Assembly: GCA_903813345.2 (NCBI GenBank)
Contig: CAIIXF020000009.1
Span: forward strand, 7,064,030-7,128,029
Length of the DNA stretch: 64,000 bases
From: Owenia fusiformis
Taxonomy: Eukaryota; Annelida; Polychaeta; Sabellida; Oweniidae
Reading direction: 5' to 3'
The notes under the pieces are model-generated. The model searched no databases, was not told where the DNA came from, and saw only the letters and a program-made list of their open reading frames with translations. Numbering within the stretch: the first letter of the stretch is position 1; every line of letters begins with the position of its first letter. A program made the position numbers and the translations under genes. Below, in pieces: positions 42,401-54,400 of the stretch.

Positions 42401-45400
42401 AAATGAAAGATGGAACTGAAAAATGTTCACATTGAGAGGTGCTCAGGTGGATAAATATACATGTTTTACTGCATTAATTTGGGGTCAGCTCAAGAATATG
42501 TAAGAATAAATATGTTTTGTCATTTCAGCTATATGGATGAGTACAACATGTTGAGTCGGTCCCCCATGTCTTTGGTCATGTTCAAGTTTGCCATTGAGCA
42601 TGTCTCTAGAGTAAGCAGAGTTCTAAAACAGGACAATGGCCATGCACTTATGATAGGTAAATATATTGATTCTGTACTATAAGTTATTGAATGATTTGAA
42701 GTGCAATACAGGCTATATTCTGCTCGAGAAATTCCGTATTGGAACGAGACAAAGTCGAGTGCCAATACAGAATATCTGTATTGCTACTGAGAAAGTCCCC
42801 TCCGTACCAATATTTTCTGTATTGCGACGGAGATGATCAATGGGGACGATCTCAGTAGCAATACAGATTGGTACAGCACAAGAACTGACCAATCAGAAGG
42901 CTTCATTTTACAGATCATACGATAATTACACATATTATATGCCTGTTCTGATATTATGATGAAAGTGAAATGCAATTAGATCAATTAGATGTATTTCAAT
43001 TTGATTCACTGGTCAGTATAAGGATACATTGATAAATTTTAAAATGGCTTACAAGAATCAGTTGGAATTTCCATTTACAAAAAAATCAAGAACTGTTGAG
43101 AATCAACTATTGATCATAATGACAAACAGGTCCCATATATGGATGCCTTGATCTCGTTTCACGACACTCATATTTTGTGTTGCACGCAGGTATTGGAGGC
43201 AGCGGCCGACAGAGTGCTACAAAGCTAGCAGCATTCATGGCAGAATACGACCTGTTCCAGATAGAGATCACGCGTGGTTATGGCCCGAATGAATGGAGGG
43301 AGGATCTTAAAAAGGTATATGGGGTCATATTATGCAGATTTAGAGCCTCTTTAGATAATCACCACTAGTGTCATCCATTTTGCTTTTTAGTTTTAAATTG
43401 TTATTGTGCTACATGATTATTATGGACACAAAAGTCGTATTGTTGATAAAGAAAGTGTATGAACAAATTTATGGCCGCTTATCAAGTTGTTAAATACCTT
43501 GCATTTTAATGTCACTGTAATTTTTGACTTTTTAGCATCTGTAACTATTTGTTACACTTTTGTAACCATTTGCAATAATTTACCACCATCACCACCTTGA
43601 TCTAATTTAAAATGCCAAAAACTTTGAGAAATCTGTAAAATGTTTGCCCAAATTCTCACTTTAGTAATTGTACATAATGAACTTATATAAGTATTCGATT
43701 TGTGCTGTAGATAAAATTACGATTGGAAATAAAATAAATTTTGATAAAAATAAAAATTTACCAGATGTTTCCATTTTATCATGTTAATGCATCGTTAAAG
43801 CATGCACACACACCTGATAAAATGTTTGTTGTTTATGTTTTATTTATTTCCTAAATTCCAAATAATACAAGTACAATCACAATAGTGGAAGACACCCCAA
43901 GGGGCATATGATCCACGTTATATGACGTGACAATGAAGCACTTTCAAAATGCGATAAATATTTTTTCAGTTGCTTGTAAAAGCCGGAGCTGAAGGCAAGA
44001 GAACCGTATTTCTGTTCAACGATACACAAATTAAAGACGAGTCATTCATGGAAGACCTGAGTATGATTCTTAACACAGGAGATGTGCCCAATCTTTACCC
44101 AGCTGATGAAAGGGCGGAGATTATTGAGAAAATGCAAACAGTTGCAAGAAATGAGGTACATAAGAAAGCTTCTCCATTTTGATGGTTTACAAGTGATTAT
44201 ACATGTACATGAATAATCATATACAAAATATTTCTACGCTGAAATAATAATGTAATAATTCAAATTGAAAGGTCACATCGACATAGCTCCATAATGCTTT
44301 GTAACACAATATAATAAATAATTAATAATTATAATAATCTTTGTTTGACATGTATCATATTATGGTTCTTTGAACTATGATATGTCTTGAATATTATAAA
44401 AGTATTTAGATATAATAGCAAAGTACAGTCACTGACTGGAAATACATGTATTTGGTAAAAAGCTTTGGAATGTTTCTGCAATATTTATGATCTATTTTCA
44501 GAACCGTAAAATGGATGCTACACCCCTGGCCATGTATAACTTTTTCATTGAACGTGTGAAGCAGAACCTCCACATTGTACTGGCTATGTCCCCCATTGGT
44601 GACGCATTCAGGAACAGATTACGTCAGTTCCCGTCACTCATTAACTGCTGTACTATTGATTGGTTCCAGGTATATTGTCATTTATCTTATTTGTAATTTG
44701 CGAAAATAGAAATTAATGAAATCATATTAAATTGATAATCTTTTTGACGATTGTACGTTACATTTGATACTATTGCATTGTGGGTACAACTTACTGATTT
44801 ATAAGTATTGGTGGAAAAAGAACATTTTGATTTCTTCAAAATATTTTAAGCAATTCTGTCATGTGATGGGGCAATATCATTTTTTGTATGTGTTGCCACA
44901 AGATATATTATGGGCAGATGCTAAAAATTCCTAGAAATGACCGTCTGCATTATGATGTTGCATTATGGGTAATAACATATTTTAGGTGTGGCCAGAAGAT
45001 GCCCTTGAAATGGTCGCCAACAAGTTCCTTGAAGATGTTGACTTGGATGATAATGTCAGGAAAGAGAGTGTCATTATGTGTAAACATTTCCACGAGAGTG
45101 TCAGAGATCAGTCTGAGAAGTAAGTTCAAATGACTACTGCGTTAACACCCATCCCCTGTGAAACAACCTTTTTTGGAGTTGTCAGTTTTTTAATGACATA
45201 ATGATACAAGGAATTTCAAATTGTTTAAAGTTCTTATGCATGATAGTAAAATGAAAAAAACTATTCAGTTGAATTAAATATTTTTCAAATAACCCATTCA
45301 TAATTATTCTGTTTAGTGTTAAGGATAACCTGCACTTGTATATGTAAACTACAGTACCCTATCTCGTTTAATGAGTGTAGATATATGAATGAAAAATAAA

Positions 45401-48400
45401 TCAAACTTCCTTTCATTTTCTTGCAGATATTACACAATTTTACGTCGTCACAACTATGTCACTCCAACCTCCTACCTAGAACTGATCCTTACATTCAAGA
45501 AACTGCTCAACCAAAAGCGTGACAACATCATGCAGCTGAAGAACCGTTACATAGGAGGTTTGGAAAAGCTGGACTTTGCGGCCTCACAGGTGTCTGTGAT
45601 GCAACAGGAGCTGACCGACCTCCAACCAGAGTTAATCAAAACATCAGCTGAGACCGAGACTCTTATGATTAAAATAGAACAGGACACTGTGGAAGTGGAG
45701 GCAAAGAAGGAGGTAATTACTCAAACAGTTGGCCTATATGAACAGCAACTGTTTTTTGTTTATTTGTAGAATTGTAACCCCTATAAATCTGAAACCACAC
45801 CACAATCTAAACAGTTATTGTATTTTTTATTCAAACCATATGTTATTTCAACCTTAATGCAAATACCATATTTGCAAAAAGCATATATTTTGTTTTAAGA
45901 TCCAGCCATATGTTGTTACTATAGTATTGCTAACTACCTGTATGTCAATCCTGCTGTGTTTAGGTGGTAGCTGCAGATGAAGCTGTAGCTAATGAAGCTG
46001 CAGCCGCAGCACAGGCCATCAAGGATGAGTGCGAGAGTGACTTAGCTGAGGCTATACCAGCTCTAGAGTCTGCCATCTCAGCACTCAATACACTGAAGCC
46101 TTCCGACATCAGTATGGTCAAAGCAATGAAGGTGAGTGAACAGACACATTGACAGGTTAATGAAAACACAGAATGAAATCCTGCGCTAATGCCTGATGTG
46201 AAGAAGTCAGTCCACCCCAGTGGGGATCAAACACATGACCTCTCGTTTTCCGGGCAAGTGCTCTACCACTGAGCTATAGGGCCGACTGACTTCTCCACAT
46301 TGATACCTAACCCTGTTAGTAAAATGAAAACAAAAAACAGACTTATATGAATGGTTACTGCCTCAACCTATAACACTTACTGATTAATATTTTGGGATGC
46401 ATCACCACTAGTAAGATTATATGATTGAAGATAATGACACTATACCCTGCTGTTTGTATAGAAATACCTATAGATTCACATACTTCATTACTCTCTGTTA
46501 TATCAAGTGCTGTCTATGATGCCTTGGTCACATTTGCTCCAATTTTCACTACGGCGCCCGGCTGATTGAGTATTTTGTTCAGAAATGTATTCAATTTTGA
46601 ACAAAATACTCAATCGGCCAGGCGACGGCCGATGAATCGTAGCATATGTGACCCATGCATAAGCCATTGTATGCATCAGTCCAAAGTCAATGTCCCTTCC
46701 TAACATCTCTAGACACCACTTTGACTCACGGAGTGTAGCGATGCATCATTATTGATGTTTACTCAAATGTATCAAATTCAATCGATAACAATGAGTATGT
46801 TTGAGTGAAACTATACTAGTTTGTGAAGAAATATAATTTCCATAAAGCTCTGCTAATTTTCCATTAATATTTTCCGTAACAGTTATCGAGAGGGTTATGT
46901 GTTTCCTGTTGAAGTAAGGATCTACTCTGATTTATTATGAAATGTCTGGCTTTTGAATCCTCAAGCAATAGAAGCAAACATGCATTCAGGATGTCAGGAT
47001 GTCTATATTGATGAAATAGATGGTTAAAGGCATTTGGGTATATCATGTGAAGGATCAGATATTACAACCCTTGGGGATTACTGTCACTCCCTCAATTCAC
47101 TTTCCCAGGGACCTAATTACAATTATTTTCCGTATCCTTTATACTCAATCGGCCAAGTAAACAGTACAAATGGGAGAGCTAATCCACAGAGGACCATGAT
47201 TCTCCACGCTTACGTCCAAGTTTTAAACAAAAACATGTATCTTAACCTCCCTAATATCACATATTCTGTAAAAGTCCACCTTATTGTTCCAGGAACAGAC
47301 ACCCATTCTCCCCTTCTAATGAATTTTCCTTTGTAATAATCCACTTTCTATACCCACAAGAAACTTACTAAATGTATACAATCTACAGTAAAACTTGTGA
47401 AGTGGAACACACCACTTTAAGTGGAACACACCACTTTAAGTGGAACACACCACTTTAAGTGGAACACACCACTTTAAGTGGAACACACTACTTTAAGTGG
47501 AACACACCACTTTAAGTGGAACACACCACTTTAAGTGGAACACACCACTTTAAGTGGAACACACTACTTTAAGTGGAACACACCACTTTAAGTGGAACAC
47601 ACCACTTTAGGTGGAACACACCACTTTAGGTGGAACACACCACTTTAAGTGGAACACACCACTTTATGTGGAACACACCACTTTAAGTGGAACACTTTTC
47701 AAGACCCTATTACCCATTGACATGTAAAATTAAGTTCTGTAAGTGGAACACCTCCCAATTGAAACACAAATTTTACTAAATGTGTTCAACTTATACAGAG
47801 ATTTCTGTATTCTGTTGTTCTGAATAAATACACACAAATTCTTCATGGGGTCATCACTAGAAGCTTTTATGTACAGTTAAGAATTCCTCAGAGTTTCGTT
47901 CTTATTAAATGGTGACATCTTGATATCCATTTAACAACTGATTTAGCAATCAAAAAAATCTAGTAATGTCCCCCGAATTTTTTTTATTTCTTGCTAACCT
48001 CATTTAAATGTTTCTCAGCTTAAATACTTGACTAACATCGGCATAGCTTAAGCTTAGAGGCAGGCAAGGCAACTGCCATTTTTCAAAATTTTACAGAAAA
48101 CTATTTTAAGATGCTAAAACCATATAACATACACTCGTAATCTGATTCATTTCGAATCCAAGTGGAAACATGTTTCATGTGGACTCATGTAGATTCATGT
48201 GGATAGCATGTGCATCCTAGATTTCATGTGTACTCATGTAAATTCATGTGGATAGCATGTGCATCCTTGATTTCATGTGGACTCATGCAGATTCATGTGG
48301 ATAGCATGTGCATCCTTGATTTCATGTGGACTCATGTAGATTCATGTGGATAGCATGTGCATCCTTGATTTCATGTGGACTCATGTAGATTCATGTGGAT

Positions 48401-51400
48401 AGCATGTGCATCCTTGATTTCATGTGGACTCATGTAGATTCATGTGGATAGCATGTGCATCCTTGATTTCATGTGGACTCATGTAAATTCATGTGGATAG
48501 CATGTGCATCCTTGATTTCATGTGGACTCATGCAGATTCAGGTGGATAGCATGTGCATCCTTGATTTCATGTGGACTCATGTAGATTCATGTGGATAGCA
48601 TGTGCACCCTTGATTTCATGTGGGCTCATATAGATTCATGTGGATAGCATGTGCATCATTGATTTCATGTGGACTCAGAGTCTATATGGACTGGTTGTGT
48701 AAGAGTGTAATATCCTCTTTGGCTCAAGTTTGTCTCTCTGAAATTAATTTCCTTTCGAACACCAGTAATGTAAGAAATGCACATGTTTTTTTTATGTTAT
48801 TAACACATTTATGTTTTTTCTGCAGGCAAACGTGAGTGAAGGTCTCTTCTCTTCCAGATGGTTTACACTTTGCATGATTTTATCTTTACTTTTCTTTAAA
48901 ATATTCATTTTATTTTATTTTGGCTCATAGTGATTAAAAGGATAGTACACTTTTCTCCGTTTTTCATAATTTGTAATGAATTTGACTTGGTATTGTAATT
49001 CTTGATTAAGGGATAATCATTTGATTTAAAAATCTGGAAAACTGCAAATTATTATATTTATTAACATGTGTATACTACGTATGTATTTTGGATGGTGATT
49101 GGATTATATTATAAGAAGCTACTAGCCAAAATTTTAATTGAAAAACATAGTCATACTTAAAGTGCTGAAGTTGAAAGAACCCATTGTATTGCTTCTCTTG
49201 CAAAATTCTTATGGGGTATATAACGAAATAAATAGTGACTGCAACATTTTGAGGAAATAGTGCAAAATTCTCTTGTGAATATCATATTTCAGCTTGTTGC
49301 CTTGGTAACTTCAATCAGTGGATATAGGATATTCCCTTTGGGATAATAGTTTTCACTATTTCCCTCAATGACAGTCACTATTTGTATGACTTCTTGTTTA
49401 TTGAGTATAATTTAAAATCTAAAATGCAAAAAATGGTTACTGCAACAATTATATACATACTTAACAAAGCTTCCGTCATATTTGCTCTACAGCTGGCACA
49501 CGGCAGCCATAGCTTCATAAAATCGATGAAGAAAATCTACAATTAACGTACTGCTTATTCCTATATTTTATGCTGCATATTTCTCTTGATTTTAGGAAGC
49601 AATGGCTGCTGTATGGTTGCAATAGATCAAATGTGACTGAGGCTATAACTTTCACATTAATATTCAAGAATGATTTCATTATTGGCTATTAATGGCCTAG
49701 TCACATAGCCCGGCCGATGTCCGGCATCGGTAGGGCTCGGTGGATTTTTTTGGTGCCACCGAGCTCTCCTCATCGGAAGCAGAGCTCGGTGACGTGAACG
49801 GACTCAGTCCGGACATCTTCAGGCGACCGACCGAACACCGGCCGGTGACCGTACGGAGTCTGTCTCAAAATGGTAGTTTTTTCTGGCGATGTGGCAGCAA
49901 CTACCGGCCGGAGGTCGGCCGGACATCGGAAGGAATACGGGCGGTACCCGAGCAGGTAACAGGACACCGTGCGATCGCCGGCCGGGTTGTTAACGGGCTT
50001 TGGACAGTGACCGGCCGATGCTCTGTCCCACATCGGCCGGAGCTCGGTCGGAGCTCTGCCGCTATCCGTAAAAAAACCTCATCCTCTGGTTGTCTCAGAT
50101 GGATGGGACACCGGCCGATACTCGGCCGTGCACCGGCCGACGTGTTTTCCGATGTGGTTACGATGGGGCTGCGATGACATGATGAGGGAGCTCGGTGAGA
50201 GCCCGGTGAAATTTAACTCCGAAGTTAAAATTTCACCGAGCTACCACTGATGCGGTTTTAAGCAACAAACGCCACGGATGTCCGGCCGGTGTTCGGCCGA
50301 GTTAGGTGAAAATTGCATCGCTGGCTCATCGTAACCTAATCGGCCGGGCTATGTGACTAGGCCATAATCAGGCCATTTTTCCATTGATAGTCATCTATTG
50401 AATTTTTAACGCTCTTTTAATTGGTTAGATTTTATTAGACTCCTTTTCAAAAATTACCGTACTAAAGTCAAGAGCCTTCTTGTGCATAGTGCATGCCATA
50501 ATTGCATTTGAAATTTTTCTTTTTCAATTTTCATTTTTTTTACAAATTCTTGTTAAATATAGCATTTTAACAATGTACAGTGCGGTTGACTTGTACCAAA
50601 TAGTAGCATCTACTGCATACTATGTATTATACATGTATATGTCCTGTTAATTCTGTGACTATTATGTACAATATGATGATGATCTGTGATGCCTGATATG
50701 TTTTCTATTAAGCTGCAAGTAACCAGTTCTACAAGGTGGGCCAAAAAAATGTTCCAAATAGATGAGATCTTTTGGCTCACCCTGTATATTAGAACTTATA
50801 TTGGGTCAGTTTTAGATATAGTAGCATGCAATAGAAACATCATCACTTGCTGAAGATAATGTGGTTTTTAAAATATTTTATGAAAAATAATATTGAAATT
50901 ATCAATTTTACTTACTAATTTTATAATAGATTTACAGTTATACCATTCAATAGTGCTTTGAGCAAAATTTGGTAGAATATCTAGCTGATCTTCAGATTTT
51001 TAAAAAAAAAATGAAATGTGTCAATGGGTGGTACTCCTGTAACCTCATAATGTCATATTTAACTGTTTTACTATCAGACAAGAACAACACGTGGACAAGA
51101 ATTAAAAATCTGCAGTATGTGAACTTCTACACAATTCATGTACTTTTTATGTACGATTACGTACTTTCTAAAATTACTAACTCACAATTACACTTTTGGA
51201 ATCACATACCGTACATTAAAACATGTCTTTCAGAATCCACCTGCCCCAGTCAAACTTGTTATGGAGTCAATTTGCGTCATGTTGGGAAGCAAACCAGAGC
51301 GTAAGCCTGACCCCGGGGGCTCGGGGAAAATGATTGAAGATTTCTGGGGGCCTTCTCAGAAATTACTAGGAGACCTGAAGTTCCTTGACAGACTGAAGGC

Positions 51401-54400
51401 GTATGATAAAGATAACATCCCTGCTCCAGTCATTAAGAAAATCAGAGAAAAGTAAGATGATAAACTGTCCACAGTTTTGGCTGTACATGTATTAACAAAG
51501 TTTAGGAATTTTATATGCCCTGAATTAATGAATCACTATCATATACTTACTATACATTTATATTGCATCTCCATATGGTATCTCTTTTTGCATTTGAAAT
51601 GCTTTCATTTGGCTTCTTAAAATGATACATGGTTTGTTCTCCAAATAGAATCCATTTCATATAAAATATTTTCCTTCTCCATATGAATTTTTTTTATTGC
51701 ATTCTCAATTTTAAGTCACCACCACAAGTGGTATTTGGTGTCTGTAGCAAATGGCAGGTAGTGACATTTTGCATGTTGAAGCCTTATTACAATTTAACAT
51801 CTTCTCTATATGAGATCTTCATATGAACCACATCCCCTTTCTCAAGATGCCATTCCACGTAACTGAATAAATCAGATGACATATTTATCTCTCTCTCTTT
51901 ACCAGGTATGTCAGCAATCCTGAGTTTGACCCGAATCTGATCAAGAATGCGTCTACTGCCTGTGAGGGATTGTGTCGTTGGGTGAAAGCTATGGACGTGT
52001 ATGACAGGGTGGCCAAGGTTGTTGCCCCAAAGACAATCAAACTGAAGGGGGCAGAGACGGAGCTGTCAATACAGATGGAGAAGCTGAATGTGAAGAGGAA
52101 CCAACTACAGGAGGTAGGATTGATGAAACAATTTCTGCCACTGTCATATGGTGGATGAATAAAGGGCAACAATGTAGAGTTTGGAGGAACCTTATGGAAG
52201 ATTTTCACAAGATATATTTGCACACAAAATACCATGCTCTGCCTATTCTTTGAAATGACTTTCAATTAAAGGGAGCACACTCTTGATTAAAGATTAATGG
52301 ACAGACAGTACAGTTCATTGTACATGTACCATTGTACCATACAGTTTTGGTATTTTCGAACTTATATCTAATAACTAATATCTGTATCTGAGAAGTTATT
52401 TAATCAAACTCAAGTGACTGACTTAAAAAGTACCATATTTGACTTAAAATGTATTTGACTTAAAAAGTATGGTACCTCCAGGTTGCCGATAAACTGCAAG
52501 CGCTGAATGACCAATTTGAAGCCATGCAGCAGAAGAAGAAAGACCTAGAAGATAATATTGAACTATGTTCCCAGAAGTTAATCCGTGCTGAGAAACTCAT
52601 TGGAGGTCTTGGTGGTGAGAAGGACAGATGGACAGAGATGGCGAAAACCCTTGGGGAGACGTACATAAACATTACCGGTGATGTGCTTATGAGCGCTGGC
52701 GTTGTGGCGTATCTTGGTGCATTCACGGTTGACTTCAGACAAGAGTGTGTCAGTGATTGGTACCGCTTGTGCAAGGAGAAGCATATCCCATGTAGTGACG
52801 TGTTTTCTCTCAGTGCCACACTTGGGGACCCTGTCAAAATCAGGGCCTGGCAGATTGCTGGGTTGCCTGTTGATAACTTTAGTATTGACAATGGTATTGT
52901 GGTTTCCAACTCTAGGAGATGGCCCCTCATGATAGATCCACAAGGTAATTTTGCACTATCTAGTTGTACAACATTCAATTTTTTTTTCATTTCTCATTTA
53001 TTCCATATATAATATATAAAAATACAATACAATATTATTGCCTACGTTTTTCATCATTGTCGGCGATATACACAACATTCAGTGGTTAATACAGAGTGCA
53101 ATGTACCATTGTCCAAACTGTTTTGTCACACTTTGATTTTGAAAAAGAAAAATGAAGCTCTGAATGTTTCTTTTTTATTATTGATAAAGCATAATGCATA
53201 ACTTTATTCCTCGTAAAACTTAAATTATAAGACACCTTTTAATGAGAAGTTGACAGAATTCTGCCAATATCGTAATGACTGAAACATTTTGAAATGTGAA
53301 CTTACAGGGCAAGCCAACAAATGGGTCAAGAACATGGAGAAAAACAACAAACTAGCAATTATTAAACTCTCTGACCCATCATACACCAGAACATTAGAGA
53401 ACTCTATTCAGTTTGGAACCCCTGTACTCCTTGAGAATGTAGGTGAGGAACTCGACCCTCTATTGGAACCCGTTCTGCAGAAGCTTACCTTCAAGCAGCA
53501 GGGGGTAGAGTACATGCGACTAGGGGACAATCTCATAGAGTACTCGCATGACTTCAAATTGTACATCACTACACGCCTTAGGAACCCACATTATCTACCA
53601 GAAGTCTCAGTCAAGGTAAATGCACGCAATGTTATTTTTAGCAATATTGGAAGATGGTCATCAGATGGTTTTCCGACATATCTAATGTGTTTCTGGTTTT
53701 CATGCTCATTAAAATGTACATTTCTTCAAAAGAAATGAGGAAGAATTCCCTACAATGTTTGAGGTGATCTTGTATTGCTTTTGTTTGGTCAATTTACTTT
53801 GAGCCAAGCATATTCAAGTATTCTTTTTGTTTTGAGCCATTTTCCCCTGCCCCTGTGTTATCCTCAAACTATCTACATGGGTATTTGTCTATTCCTCAGT
53901 CAAACTGTATCCATGAGAGAGAAGAGACAACAAGCATGTTGTAGTTCACTATAAGCATGAACCCAAACCATTTTATTAATGTTCTCATTTCTATTTCAGG
54001 TTTGTCTACTTAACTTCATGATCACCCCACAGGGTCTGGAGGACCAGCTCCTAGGCATCGTAGCTGCTAAAGAGAAGCCTGAACTGGAAGAGAAAAAGAA
54101 TCAGCTTATTCTGGAGTCTGCTGCTAATAAGAAACAACTGAAGGAAATCGAAGATAAAATATTGGAGGTTTTATCAAGCTCAGAGGTAAAGCACAACAGC
54201 TATTTTGTCAAATTCAGAAGTAACAACACATTTTGTTTAAGTTTTTAATCAAATTCATAGTTAAATTACCTTACATTACTTTCCATTCGTTATACAAGGG
54301 GCGATCCATATATTCTGATAAAATGCTCTAATTTTGTGATTTTTTCACATATCCCTCTTATTTTTTCAGAAAATGTAGATTATGTAATTACACATACAAT

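Larger units (their letters stand above)
46132..51233 (+). other. 5.1-kb intron between stalk coiled coil 1 and the microtubule-binding domain
   Basis: Contains a tRNA-like hairpin (46204-46294), a TWA-target MITE (46520-46660), 19-bp (47395-47700) and 49-bp (48150-48680) minisatellites, a possible 6-nt microexon (48826-48831) and a CpG-rich TIR element (49693-50364). The rest is AT-rich and unremarkable. Confidence 0.8.

Noticed and set aside
49740-50177. 145-codon open frame in the GC-rich element
   Set aside because: Lies wholly within the CpG-rich TIR element, is open on both strands because of composition, and shows no transposase motifs.
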